Shown: positions 31,887 through 40,575, counted from the stretch's first letter. The stretch: 64,000 bases of DNA from Glutamicibacter ardleyensis (GCF_014644555.1 NZ_BMKX01000002.1:434001-498000), one strand, 5' to 3'. The notes: a model not told the origin generated them from the letters alone. Numbers and translations are program-made.

Positions 31887-33158
31887 GTGAAATCTAATGT
31901 GCGAAGCGAGCGTCGTTTCCTTTATTCGAATGCAGGTGATGCGGCCAGCCGTTCACTGACGGATTTCACTGTGGACCTTATTTTTGTCACCACCTTGGGT
32001 GCGAGCGCATGGCAAATGGGGCTTCTGAACACCTTGGGTTCCCTGGCCTTCCTCGTGGCGACAATTCCCATCGGCTATTTGGTGGACCGTTATCGACCTT
32101 TGCGACTGTTGCGCATTGGACTCGCAGTGAAGGTCGTGCTCACCGTTTGCCTTTTCCTGCTGACCGTCACCGGCACGTTGAATATCGGTTACGGATTTTT
32201 GCTGGTGACGATACTGGGAATGTGCAATGTCGTAGGGGAAACCGCTCAAGTTTCCGCAGTCCCACAACTCAATGCGGTCTCGGGTGCCCAGCGCTCCAGC
32301 TCCATCAGCGCATTGATCGCCCGGCTGACGGCTGCGGATCAGTCCTTGGCGATCATCGTTCCAGTGGCCGCAGGCACCGCATTTACTCTCCTCGGGGCCT
32401 CAGCACTCTTGACCGTGAGCGCAGTCTTGGCGCTGATCGCGCTGAGTTTGGCCTGTCTGGTCAAACTTCCTCGCCAAGACGGCCAGCGGAGGGAGGAAGA
32501 TACGGGGCAGAACGCCGAGCACGACACCCATTGGCGCTCCGGCCTCACATACCTTCGCCATAACCGAATATTGATCGCCGTAACTTTGGCAATGATGTGC
32601 TCAAACTTCGGTTTGGCCTTAGGCAGTGCGGTTGAAGCGCTGTTCATTATCAACTATCTAGGCTTTGGAGCCTTCGGCTTTGGTATCCTCGCTGGTCTTG
32701 GCGGTGCTGGGGGACTACTCGGAGCTGCACTAGCCACGCGGATCGCTGTTCGTTTCAGTACGACCCAACTGACTACGGTCACCATGATGATCAAACTTGT
32801 GTTGGCCACAATGGTATTTTTGGCGGCCTTTACCTCTCCTACAATTTCCATGACCCTGCTCGCGGTGCAATCAGCATTTTGGGGCGTTGCTTTGATCATT
32901 TTTAACGTCGCGGTCACTGCGTGGGTTGCTGATATTACTCCCGAGTACCTGCTAGGTAGGGTTAGTAGCGCTCGCCGGTTGTTTACCTTTGGCGCGGTTC
33001 CGATAGGAAGCTTGGCTGGTGGCGCCATTGGTTCAGCGTTCGGGCTGCCGGCCGCGCTCGCGCTGTGGCCACTATCTATTGCCGTAGGACTCATCGGTTA
33101 CTTGATTGTTCGGCCCAGCAAGGTGCAGCCTGAGGTAGCGCAAGTGCGCCGGCGGTAA
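31887..33158 (+). CDS. MFS transporter, probable siderophore exporter
   Basis: The frame opens upstream at 31650, but the coding part starts at GTG 31887 (or 31884) behind AGGAG; the residues before it lack any pattern. The product has 12 spans, TLGSLAFLVATIPIGYLVDR as the A-motif, and LLGRVSSARRLFTFGAVPIG late in the protein, resembling the EntS/MdtG-like group. Being divergent from the siderophore operon across an iron box, it probably exports the hydroxamate. No uptake lipoprotein or ABC importer is in this window. Confidence 0.8.
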   Translation: MKSNVRSERRFLYSNAGDAASRSLTDFTVDLIFVTTLGASAWQMGLLNTLGSLAFLVATIPIGYLVDRYRPLRLLRIGLAVKVVLTVCLFLLTVTGTLNIGYGFLLVTILGMCNVVGETAQVSAVPQLNAVSGAQRSSSISALIARLTAADQSLAIIVPVAAGTAFTLLGASALLTVSAVLALIALSLACLVKLPRQDGQRREEDTGQNAEHDTHWRSGLTYLRHNRILIAVTLAMMCSNFGLALGSAVEALFIINYLGFGAFGFGILAGLGGAGGLLGAALATRIAVRFSTTQLTTVTMMIKLVLATMVFLAAFTSPTISMTLLAVQSAFWGVALIIFNVAVTAWVADITPEYLLGRVSSARRLFTFGAVPIGSLAGGAIGSAFGLPAALALWPLSIAVGLIGYLIVRPSKVQPEVAQVRRR

Positions 33159-33172
33159 CCGATAGGCTTGGA

Positions 33173-34291
33173 GTGCCACGTCCTCAACAGAAGGCTAATA
33201 CGCCCGTGAAACTCGTCATTGATGCCCGATATACCAGGGTCACCCATCACGATGGAATTAGCCGTTACACCGCAGGACTCATTGAGGCTACCTCGAAAAT
33301 TGCCGATGTAACGATGCTGATCAATGACATGCGACAGCTTGCACTCCTGCCAGAGGTCCCGTACCTAAAAATTTCCGGTCCGACCAGCGTCCTAGAACCC
33401 TTCGTTGCCCTGCAGATCAATAAGTTGCAGCCAGACGTGGTTTTCTCCCCGATGCAGACCATGGGAACACTGGGACGAAAATTTCCGGTAATCCTCACCC
33501 TGCATGATCTGATCTACTATTCGCACCCGAATGCGCCAAAATTCTTGCCTGCCCCGATTCGATGGGGATGGTTCCTGTTTCATCAGGTCTACTTCCCTCA
33601 ACGACTATTGCTGAACCGCGCGGACGCCGTCGCGACAGTTTCAAATACCACGGCCACACTCATGCGAGAGCATCGGTTGACTAAACGACATATTGGTTTA
33701 GTTTCAAATGCCGCCTCGGCACAAACCTCTGTTCGTGACCAAAATCGTGTCGCGGCCAAGACGTTGCTATATATGGGCTCGTTCATGGAATACAAAAATG
33801 TCGAGACCTTGATTCAAGCCATGAGTTTGCTTCCTGAATATCAGCTGCATTTGCTTAGTGGTATCAGCGCGGAGCGTCGCGCGGAGTTGGAAGCGAAAAC
33901 CCCTGATAGTACCCAAATAATCTTCCACAATGGGGTTAGCGACGAGCAGTATGCGAAGATGCTCGGCGAGTGCACCGCGCTGGTGACGCTTTCTCGCGAA
34001 GAGGGCTACGGTCTTCCACTGGTTGAAGCGATGAGCATGGGAACACCTGTGGTCGTTACCGACATGCCCATTTTTAGAGAAGTAGCTCAGGACGCGGCGC
34101 TCTACGCGCATCCCGATAGCGCCCAGGCCTTCGCAGACCGGGTGCACCAGCTCTCAGCACCAGAAGAATGGCGGAAGTACTCAGAGCGTGCACTGCGCCG
34201 TGCCGCGCACTACTCATGGGAAACCTCTGCGCACCAGTTGATTGAGCTGGCACAGTTTGCCATCAACAACTCAGCAAAGACCACAAACTAG
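33173..34291 (+). CDS. Glycosyltransferase family 4 protein
   Basis: HHDGISRYTAGLIEATSKIA near the N-terminus and the C-terminal SREEGYGLPLVEAMSMGTPV are the GT4 (GT-B fold) donor-binding signatures, with the conserved Glu pair. The protein is 372 residues from GTG 33173, or 361 from GTG 33206, which has an AAGG site. No membrane span is present. It follows the exporter by 14 bases and may be co-transcribed, but sugar and acceptor cannot be told. Confidence 0.8.
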   Translation: MPRPQQKANTPVKLVIDARYTRVTHHDGISRYTAGLIEATSKIADVTMLINDMRQLALLPEVPYLKISGPTSVLEPFVALQINKLQPDVVFSPMQTMGTLGRKFPVILTLHDLIYYSHPNAPKFLPAPIRWGWFLFHQVYFPQRLLLNRADAVATVSNTTATLMREHRLTKRHIGLVSNAASAQTSVRDQNRVAAKTLLYMGSFMEYKNVETLIQAMSLLPEYQLHLLSGISAERRAELEAKTPDSTQIIFHNGVSDEQYAKMLGECTALVTLSREEGYGLPLVEAMSMGTPVVVTDMPIFREVAQDAALYAHPDSAQAFADRVHQLSAPEEWRKYSERALRRAAHYSWETSAHQLIELAQFAINNSAKTTN

Positions 34292-34329
34292 CCTTCAAGC
34301 ATTAACTGGAGCAGCACCTAAGAGTGGAT

Positions 34330-34359
34330 TTCAAAACGGGACTTGGCTAGTGCTAAGGT
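34330..34359 (+). promoter_or_regulatory. Promoter of tRNA-Asn copy 1
   Basis: TTCAAA at 34330-34335 and TAAGGT at 34354-34359 are spaced by 18 bases and lie 14 bases before the tRNA. The layout is conserved in front of the second copy, including the spacer block CTTGGC-AGTGC. Confidence 0.6.
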
Positions 34360-34373
34360 TGTTCTCGTAGCAT

Positions 34374-34446
34374 TCCTCCATAGCTCAATTGGCAGAGCAT
34401 TCGACTGTTAATCGAAGGGTTACTGGTTCAAGTCCAGTTGGAGGAG
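34374..34446 (+). tRNA. tRNA-Asn (GTT), copy 1
   Basis: A 73-base cloverleaf: acceptor TCCTCCA/TGGAGGA, D arm GCTC/GAGC, anticodon arm TTCGA-CTGTTAA-TCGAA with anticodon GTT, and T arm ACTGG-TTCAAGT-CCAGT, with discriminator G and no encoded CCA. It is identical to the copy at 35694, and its 3' half is identical to the attR core at 17750. Confidence 0.97.
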
Positions 34447-34452
34447 CCGAAG

Positions 34453-34498
34453 AATCACCCTGTTGTCAGTTTGTGAAAGCTAGCAACAGGGTGATTTT
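34453..34498. terminator. Terminator after tRNA-Asn copy 1
   Basis: AATCACCCTGTTG (34453-34465) pairs perfectly with CAACAGGGTGATT (34484-34496), followed by TTGT. It also lies at the 3' end of the convergent methyltransferase-like gene and probably serves both. Confidence 0.85.
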
Positions 34499-34500
34499 GT

Positions 34501-35469
34501 TTATCCTCGTTTTGAAGTATGTCTGAACTTTGGCAACCAGCAAGAAACCTCTGCGCAGTAGCGAGTGAAACTTTCACCGAACTTTTCTTCCAAGTCCCTT
34601 TCCTCCAGTGGGCGCACCATCAAATTCCAGATGATTGAGCCGCTCAAAGAATAGAGGATTATGAGCCATGAATTTGCGATCAGCCCTACACTGACTCCCT
34701 GTACGATGCCTGCAACCGCCATAGGATTGCGAACATATCGGTAAGGGCCACGGACCACCAGATACTGTGGCATTGCAGAGGGCAGGGGAGTGCCCTGTCC
34801 CAATTTGGCCATAATGGTTGCCGACCAAACACCCAACGCGCTGGCGAGTAAGAGCAAGACATAACCAGTCAAACGAACCCAGTCAGCAAAGCTCACGTGC
34901 ACTGCGAATCGGTGTTCAGCAAAGATTATGAGCGAAGGAAAGAGCGCAAGGAACACAAACCAAAAACAAAGTAGCTGGGCGAAGGTCTGACGTATGTGGG
35001 CTCGGGTACGTTTGGATCGTGCAGTCCTGAAGCGAAAAGGGCCAGATGCAAACCACTGCGAGGGAAACCGCCCGAACCATAAGACCAGACCGGCTGCTCC
35101 GGAAGCAAAGCTTGCGGCCAGCATGATCAAGGCGCCCCAGCCGGCATTGGTGGATATCAGGGCGTAGACAAGCATCAACCCTGTCATGAGCCAGGTCCAC
35201 GGTATCGCCACCCATAATGCCGCACGTATATTGCAGGCGATTAGCAGTGAGGCGAGAGCAAACAAAGGGATGTCGAACCATGCCAATAAGAGAGGCGGCA
35301 GATCGCCAAGCGTCAACATGGTGACGGTCGGGCTTACGAAAACCGCGAACCACCATAACAACCCGCCAACCCCCTGAACCGCGAAATACGTCCTGGCGAG
35401 CATTAACTGATTATTGCGCTGCAAGTGTGGTTCGTTTGTAGCTGAGGAGTTCACCAGTCTGTTAGACAT
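34501..35469 (-). CDS. Membrane ICMT/PEMT-like methyltransferase family protein
   Basis: The 322-residue product from ATG 35467-35469 has seven or more spans. VVRGPYRYVRNPMAVAGIVQ near residue 245 is the SAM-binding signature of isoprenylcysteine and phospholipid methyltransferases, and VRPLEERDLEEKFGESFTRY the conserved C-terminal Glu-rich motif. It probably methylates a lipid or small hydrophobic substrate at the membrane. The first 30 residues are uncertain; ATG 35402 is an alternative start. It is wedged between two identical tRNA-Asn genes. Confidence 0.75.
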   Translation of the reverse strand: MSNRLVNSSATNEPHLQRNNQLMLARTYFAVQGVGGLLWWFAVFVSPTVTMLTLGDLPPLLLAWFDIPLFALASLLIACNIRAALWVAIPWTWLMTGLMLVYALISTNAGWGALIMLAASFASGAAGLVLWFGRFPSQWFASGPFRFRTARSKRTRAHIRQTFAQLLCFWFVFLALFPSLIIFAEHRFAVHVSFADWVRLTGYVLLLLASALGVWSATIMAKLGQGTPLPSAMPQYLVVRGPYRYVRNPMAVAGIVQGVSVGLIANSWLIILYSLSGSIIWNLMVRPLEERDLEEKFGESFTRYCAEVSCWLPKFRHTSKRG

Positions 35470-35649
35470 GGAGACAAGCCTAGATGAACCATGGCTGGTG
35501 CAACTTCTTGACCTATATGATCGTTTCTTTTTATGCTGCGCATCACTAAGTGAATTGCTGAGGTGTTGCGGAACCAAACGTCGAAAATCGCTGCCGAACC
35601 CCTTGAACGTCGGGGCTATTTACGTCTTCAAGCGTAGAAGTTGGTCGAT

Positions 35650-35679
35650 TTGAAAACCCATCTTGGCCAGTGCTAAGGT
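35650..35679 (+). promoter_or_regulatory. Promoter of tRNA-Asn copy 2
   Basis: TTGAAA at 35650-35655 and TAAGGT at 35674-35679 are 18 bases apart. With the promoter of copy 1 it shares the spacer and -10, which suggests a duplicated transcription unit rather than a retro-inserted tRNA. Confidence 0.6.
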
Positions 35680-35693
35680 ATTACACGTTGCAT

Positions 35694-35766
35694 TCCTCCA
35701 TAGCTCAATTGGCAGAGCATTCGACTGTTAATCGAAGGGTTACTGGTTCAAGTCCAGTTGGAGGAG
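35694..35766 (+). tRNA. tRNA-Asn (GTT), copy 2
   Basis: The sequence is identical over all 73 bases to copy 1 at 34374, with anticodon GTT and discriminator G. Upstream promoter sequence is similar, but the downstream terminator is unrelated. Confidence 0.97.
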
Positions 35767-35773
35767 CTCTCGT

Positions 35774-35815
35774 AAAACCCCAACCGTTTCGAACGGTTGG
35801 GGTTTTATTTTTCTT
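35774..35815 (+). terminator. Terminator after tRNA-Asn copy 2
   Basis: AAAACCCCAACCGTT pairs with AACGGTTGGGGTTTT around TCG, followed by ATTTTTCTT. It is a textbook intrinsic terminator eight bases after the tRNA. Confidence 0.9.
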
Positions 35816-36298
35816 AACGCTGCAGCGTAGCTCAGAGTTCGGCTGCCTAGGGTTTTCCCGCAAAAAATCAGGGGGAACCCGGATATCACTGCCCATATCG
35901 AGTTGGCTAGGATATTTACTAGATAATCGCCAGTTTCAGTGCACGTGGGTTTTGGTTGATCCGCTTGCTAGGTGGAGACGACTGATGGGAATAGTACTAA
36001 TACTTTCCTTCATTCAGCGTGATGAAGGTATTGATCAGGTGAAAGCTTGTCTTCTCTACAACACGATTAGTCTGCAGATTAGCCATGAACAGCTTATGAA
36101 CAATGAAGCGCACATATTGATTGGGTCGCTTCCTATAAGCTCAAGTGAATAGACGATAGACTTTCAAATCGTTAACACTTACACCCGTGGCATGAGATAG
36201 AGCTGTGGGGTTTACGCCTGAAGACTGATACGTAGACGGTAACCGGGGTGCTAGCGTGGAAACACCGGTTGCCGAGCGATCGAGAATATGGAGAAACC
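35816..36298. other. Gap without a supported gene
   Basis: A long rightward frame through here (35670-36152) begins inside the tRNA promoter and runs through the tRNA, so it is not a gene. A 55-codon stretch from ATG 35984 (MGIVLILSFIQRDEGIDQVK) has lower GC than its neighbours and could be a gene remnant, but it has no ribosome site. The end holds the promoter region and ribosome site of the next gene. Confidence 0.5.
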
Positions 36299-37138
36299 AT
36301 GTCTGAAGCTGAATCGACGCAAGCAGATGAAAGCCTGAAGTCAAGCGTGAAGAGTGCCAAGGCTCAAGTTGATGGACTCAAAGAGCTTGTCCCACAGCAG
36401 CTGACGGACGAGCTCAAGCTTGGCACCACCCTGCTCAAGAAAAAAGGCATCAGCCTGGGCATGGCAGCGGGTTTGGGCGCTGGCGCGCTCGTCGTTGTTT
36501 TACTATTCGTGATTGCGGTAGTCGTCACTCTAGTGAATGTTTTAGAAATTTGGTTCCTTGGCTGGGCCGCAGGATTGATAGTTGCCGGGTTCTTCCTGAT
36601 CGTGGCATTAATTCTGGCGCTAGTGATGTACCTGAAGATCAAGAAGGCCTTGCCACTGACTCCTGATGCAGCAATTCGAGGCATCCGCCACGATATTGGT
36701 GTGCTCAAGGACGGTAGCAACTTTGACGTCAGCACCTTGGATGAGCCTAAGCGTAAGAAGGACGAGGAAGACAAGGACGCGAAGGACAAGAAGAAGGAGC
36801 CTAAACCTCCTGCTCCAAGCGCGGACGAACTGATTCTTCGTACCAAGCGTCGCCGCCGTCAGATTCAGGCACTGCGTGACAACTTGGGCCAGAGCGTTCT
36901 GGGTCCCAAAGCAAAATTGGATAAAGCACGTCATTTTGCTGAGAATGCCGGAGAATCAGTGACCAACGCTGCTGCTAAGGCACGTAGCTTCGTCACACCT
37001 TCCGCAAATACCGGAGAAAATAACGAGGCTGGTCGGGCAGGCCAAGAACGGGCAGAAAAAGCTAAGCCTTTCGCGATCATCGCTGCCTCGGCGGCTGCGC
37101 TTGTTGCAATTATCCGTAAGTGGATCAAGCGTTCCTAG
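36299..37138 (+). CDS. Holin-superfamily-like membrane protein with basic tail
   Basis: ATG 36299 follows GAGAAACC. Residues 1-55 form an acidic helix (SVKSAKAQVDGLKELVPQQL), residues 60-115 have two spans around ALVVVLLFVIAVVVTLVNVL like the actinobacterial holin-III/YqjD-type proteins, and then there is a long Lys/Glu tract (KRKKDEEDKDAKDKKKEPKP) and a C-terminal single span ending IRKWIKRS. It is probably a structural or envelope-stress membrane protein and not a phage holin, as nothing else viral is near. A promoter is expected in the gap upstream. Confidence 0.65.
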   Translation: MSEAESTQADESLKSSVKSAKAQVDGLKELVPQQLTDELKLGTTLLKKKGISLGMAAGLGAGALVVVLLFVIAVVVTLVNVLEIWFLGWAAGLIVAGFFLIVALILALVMYLKIKKALPLTPDAAIRGIRHDIGVLKDGSNFDVSTLDEPKRKKDEEDKDAKDKKKEPKPPAPSADELILRTKRRRRQIQALRDNLGQSVLGPKAKLDKARHFAENAGESVTNAAAKARSFVTPSANTGENNEAGRAGQERAEKAKPFAIIAASAAALVAIIRKWIKRS

Positions 37139-37229
37139 GTTCCTGAACCGATGAGGTGACGCGCAGACTTCACGCCATCCGGCGGCATGACCTCTCGGAC
37201 AATAAAGAACTCTTGGGAAAGGCACTGAC

Positions 37230-38144
37230 ATGGTTTGGATCGCTATTACAGCGGCACTATGCGGTGCCTTTTGCCTTGCCTTTGGAGCTCAATTTCAATC
37301 GAGCGCGGTGAGGAAAGCTTCGGGCGGGCTAGAGCTCACCCTGAAAAACTTGGGGAAACTGGCGGGCAACAGGCGGTGGATGAGCGGGTTGCTCTTGCTG
37401 GGCCTGGGTATGGTGCTTAACGTATTTGCTCTGGCAAGCGCCCCGTTGACCGTAGTGCAACCCATTGGGGCTATTGCCCTGGTGGTAACCACCGTGGTGA
37501 ATTCGCGAGAACACAAGCTCACCATGAACAGGCCGACGGTGCTGGCAATTATTAGTTGCATGGTCGGTTCGGCCGCATTCGTTTTGATGGCTATCAACGT
37601 CACTGGCGAGCAGCACCTTGTAAATAACGCCGAGGCATTACTCATTGAGATGATTCTGGCCGTCGTGGTTGTGGTCTTTGGAATTCTTGTGCTTCTCTTC
37701 CGGCACAAACTGGGCGCCTTCTTTTATATCGTCGGGGCGGGCGTACTTTTTGGGTTTGTGGCGGTACTCGTGCGCACCATCGCGATTGCGATATTGAATT
37801 TCGAAGTACAAGATTGGAAGTCGCTACCGTGGATTGCACTGGCCGCAGTGGTAGTGGCAGGTTTACTCGGATCATATTTTGTACAAACGGCTTATTCGAA
37901 GGGGCCACCAGATTTGGTGATCGCCGGACTGACCGTGATCGATCCGATGGTCGGCATCGCCATCGGCATCTCTATTCTTGGAGAGCTTCGCCCAGATGTT
38001 CCTGCGGTGTTGGCGATCTTGATGGTGGTAGCCGCCGTGCTGGCCATCATCGGCGTGGTGGCGTTATCTCGCCACCACCCGGATGTTCTAGAACGCAAAG
38101 CTAAAGCAAGACATTCACAAAAAATGTCTCATAAAGATGCATAA
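37230..38144 (+). CDS. DMT-superfamily (EamA/NIPA-like) permease
   Basis: About nine to ten spans are visible in 304 residues. LASAPLTVVQPIGAIALVVT near residue 70 and PPDLVIAGLTVIDPMVGIAI near 225 are the paired half-repeats of the DMT fold, as in NIPA-like magnesium or metabolite permeases of Actinobacteria. The C-terminal tail is basic and cytoplasmic. An AAGG site precedes the ATG. The glycosyltransferase gene starts 29 bases later and may be co-transcribed. Confidence 0.78.
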   Translation: MVWIAITAALCGAFCLAFGAQFQSSAVRKASGGLELTLKNLGKLAGNRRWMSGLLLLGLGMVLNVFALASAPLTVVQPIGAIALVVTTVVNSREHKLTMNRPTVLAIISCMVGSAAFVLMAINVTGEQHLVNNAEALLIEMILAVVVVVFGILVLLFRHKLGAFFYIVGAGVLFGFVAVLVRTIAIAILNFEVQDWKSLPWIALAAVVVAGLLGSYFVQTAYSKGPPDLVIAGLTVIDPMVGIAIGISILGELRPDVPAVLAILMVVAAVLAIIGVVALSRHHPDVLERKAKARHSQKMSHKDA

Positions 38145-38173
38145 AAGCAGTAGAAAATCTTCCACAAGACAAT

Positions 38174-39379
38174 ATGTTGAACGAACAAGGACAATACGTG
38201 GCCGAGGAAAAACCGCTGACGATAGTCATCGCCGCCGATACTTACCTGCCTGATATTAATGGTGCGGCAATGTTCTGCTACCGATTGGCTAGTGCCATGA
38301 AAGAACGCGGACACCGAGTGCACGTATTGGCGGTACGCGGCGAAAAGGGCAAGACCTACACTGAGGTTCGCCCCGAAGCCATCGTGCACCGACTGCAATC
38401 ACACGGGGTACCAACCCACGAGTATTTCCGTATCGCATTTCCTTGGGAAGTTAATTCGCAAATCAACAAGATCTTGGCAGACATCAAACCTGACGTCGTG
38501 CACGCGCAGAGCCACTACATGATTGGCCAGCAGACCTTGGCTTACGCACGTAAACATGGGGTGCGAGCCGTCGCGACGAACCATTTTATGCCGGAGAATC
38601 TTGATCCTTTCTTACCCTTTCCTAAGTGGTTTAAGAAGATCGTTGCCCGCAACTCGTGGCGAGATATGGGGAAGATTTTCGGAAGAGCGGATGCGGTGAC
38701 CACTCCGACTCCGTTGGCTGCGAAAGCCATGAAGGAGCACGCGGGGCTGACGAAGGTGCTGCCTTTATCCAATGGAATCGAAGTTGGCAACTATGAGCTG
38801 GGCAACGAGGAAGAAATTGTTCGCAACGAAGCACCAACCATACTTTTTGTTGGTCGACTAGCCGTCGAGAAAAACGTAAACGAGCTAATCGAGGCCCTGG
38901 CATTGATGAAGCAGGTACCTAACTCGATTCTCGAAGTTGTTGGCGGTGGCGAGCAACGTTCACTGTTGGAGAAGATTGCCAATGAAAAAGGTGTGCGTGA
39001 CCGTGTTCGATTCCTTGGGCATGTCAGCGAAGAGGAGCTTCGCGAGGCTTATCTGCGCTGTGACGTCTTCTGCCAACCAGGAACCGCGGAATTGCAGTCC
39101 TTGGTGACGCTCGAAGCGCTTTCAGCCTCGAAGCCCGTGATCCTAGCCAACGCGATGGCGTTGCCACACCTTGTCGACGTCGGTGTGAACGGTTATATGT
39201 TTGAACCTGGTAACCGAGAAGATCTGGCGCAGAAGCTGGACAAGGTGTTAAGTCTCGAACCTCAGGAACGTGAACGCCTAGGATCTGCGGGGCACCGAAA
39301 GGTCATGAATCATGCGCAGGAGAAAACCATGAACTCCTTCGAAGCGCTCTATCGTGGGCAGAGCGTCACTACGCATTAG
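38174..39379 (+). CDS. GT4 mannosyltransferase-like glycosyltransferase
   Basis: The N-terminus has IVIAADTYLPDINGAAMFCY, the acceptor-side loop typical of PimB/MgtA-like alpha-mannosyltransferases. TILFVGRLAVEKNVNELIEA starts the donor domain, and CQPGTAELQSLVTLEALSAS is the E-x7-E region. The protein is soluble or peripheral and about 400 residues. GTG 38201, which has AAGGAC upstream, is a plausible shorter start. In Micrococcaceae such enzymes make mannosylated glycolipids or lipomannan; the exact acceptor is inferred. Confidence 0.82.
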   Translation: MLNEQGQYVAEEKPLTIVIAADTYLPDINGAAMFCYRLASAMKERGHRVHVLAVRGEKGKTYTEVRPEAIVHRLQSHGVPTHEYFRIAFPWEVNSQINKILADIKPDVVHAQSHYMIGQQTLAYARKHGVRAVATNHFMPENLDPFLPFPKWFKKIVARNSWRDMGKIFGRADAVTTPTPLAAKAMKEHAGLTKVLPLSNGIEVGNYELGNEEEIVRNEAPTILFVGRLAVEKNVNELIEALALMKQVPNSILEVVGGGEQRSLLEKIANEKGVRDRVRFLGHVSEEELREAYLRCDVFCQPGTAELQSLVTLEALSASKPVILANAMALPHLVDVGVNGYMFEPGNREDLAQKLDKVLSLEPQERERLGSAGHRKVMNHAQEKTMNSFEALYRGQSVTTH

Positions 39380-39478
39380 CACTTGGCGACGCCGCAAGGA
39401 CCTCGAATCGAGATTTTGGCTGGTCATGCCCTAGAATATTTCGAGTGTGGTTACTGCTTCGGCGGTAATTCTCATAGT

Positions 39479-39552
39479 GGGGCGTTAGCTCAGTTGGTTA
39501 GAGCAGGGAACTCATAATTCCTTGGTCGTCGGTTCAAGTCCGACACGCCCTA
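39479..39552 (+). tRNA. tRNA-Met (CAT), elongator type
   Basis: A 74-base cloverleaf: acceptor GGGGCGT/ACGCCCT with G-U at the top pair, D arm GCTC/GAGC, anticodon arm GGGAA-CTCATAA-TTCCT with anticodon CAT, and T arm GTCGG-TTCAAGT-CCGAC. The G1 start and lack of the initiator C1:A72 mismatch and GGG/CCC anticodon stem argue for the elongator. A CAT-anticodon isoleucine tRNA is less likely, but a covariance search would decide. Confidence 0.92.
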
Positions 39553-39561
39553 CAGTATGAA

Positions 39562-39603
39562 AACGCCGGGTCACCTGTATGAACAAGTGACCCGGCGTTC
39601 TTC
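39562..39603 (+). terminator. Terminator after tRNA-Met
   Basis: AACGCCGGGTCAC (39562-39574) pairs with GTGACCCGGCGTT (39587-39599), followed by CTTCTATTT. It is a strong intrinsic terminator. Confidence 0.88.
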
Positions 39604-39646
39604 TATTTAAATCTCAGATCACGGTTTAACCATAGTTTTCACTCAT

Positions 39647-40168
39647 TCAGTCGTTCAACGGCAGCAAGATCGAGGGGCGCAAATCTTCGATGAGAAGTGC
39701 TGGGTCGATATATTCTCCATCTAACCGGACGCCCCAGTGAATACAGCGATTTGAGCAATGAGCACCCGTCGACACGGTTCCGAGCTTGGCTCCAGATTCC
39801 ACCCAGCTACCCACCGAGAGCTCGCTGGTCACAGGTTCCAAACTGGTCTTGAACCCATGCCCGTGGTCAATCACAACCACGGGGCGGTCAACGACCACAC
39901 CCCGGAAGGTGATACGTCCACGATTCGGGGCAACGACTTGGTTACCAACAGATGCCGCCAGATCCACACCACGATGACCGGCCGACCACTGCTCGGCCGG
40001 CTTATCAAAAGCCTTGAGGATCTTCGGCTCTCCGGCTAGCGGCCAGCGCCACTGAGCTGCGGCTGCAGGTTGCGCATAGTTCTGTGTGGTTTCTGCGCGG
40101 GCACCCAGCGGGGCCAAAGTCAGAATCAGTAGTGCCGGGAGTAGCAATAAAAGTCGTTTGGGTTTCAT
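39647..40168 (-). CDS. Secreted M23 (LytM-like) peptidase family protein
   Basis: From ATG 40166-40168 the product begins with a signal peptide (MKPKRLLLLLPALLILTLAP, cleavage near ARA-ET). The metallopeptidase part has SAGHRGVDLAASVGNQVVAP with the first zinc His and Asp, and HCSNRCIHWGVRL, where the last His is kept but the first His of the HxH pair is Cys. Many short actinobacterial M23 proteins share this change, so peptidase activity is uncertain. It may bind or trim peptidoglycan, or activate an amidase. Confidence 0.82.
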   Translation of the reverse strand: MKPKRLLLLLPALLILTLAPLGARAETTQNYAQPAAAAQWRWPLAGEPKILKAFDKPAEQWSAGHRGVDLAASVGNQVVAPNRGRITFRGVVVDRPVVVIDHGHGFKTSLEPVTSELSVGSWVESGAKLGTVSTGAHCSNRCIHWGVRLDGEYIDPALLIEDLRPSILLPLND

Positions 40169-40575
40169 AAGTTCAGCCTGTGGCAACGAGGTGCGGAATT
40201 TTGGTGATTGACCGCAAGATGTGGGTAACTTCGTTGGTCGGGTTTTAGGCGCTAGATCACCATAGATCACGGTCTCTGGAGCGAAGTCGGTGTAGTACAC
40301 TTGAAACTGCAGTTTCTTGTCAGAGGTGTGTCCAAAATTGGTTCACCTCCCAAGGGATTGACTTCGCGTGCGAGGTTCCACATCCTTTTTGAGGAAGTGG
40401 TCATAAGTTCCAGTGGTCCGAGAGAATCGGTGGACTTAGACAGGCTGCTAAGCAGTCAGGATCGCGCACTAGGGCGGATATTCAAAATGAAAATCTGCGT
40501 ACAACCCAAACAACTAAGAGCAGTTACCGCGGACGCGCACGCGTCCGGTCCGCCACTGCTGAGAGGAGTTGCGAC
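40169..40575 (+). other. Gap and rpsB leader
   Basis: The stretch holds divergent signals for the M23 gene and rpsB. A TTGACT at 40357 is a candidate -35 for rpsB. Shortly before the start, GCGGACGC and GCGTCCGGTCCGC can form a stable hairpin (about 40530-40553) next to the GAGAGGAG ribosome site, which could be an S2 autoregulatory element. No coding frame here is convincing. Confidence 0.4.

Noticed and set aside
35670-36152. A 160-codon frame through the second tRNA-Asn
   Set aside because: It begins upstream of the tRNA promoter -10 and reads through the tRNA and terminator, so it cannot be a normal gene.
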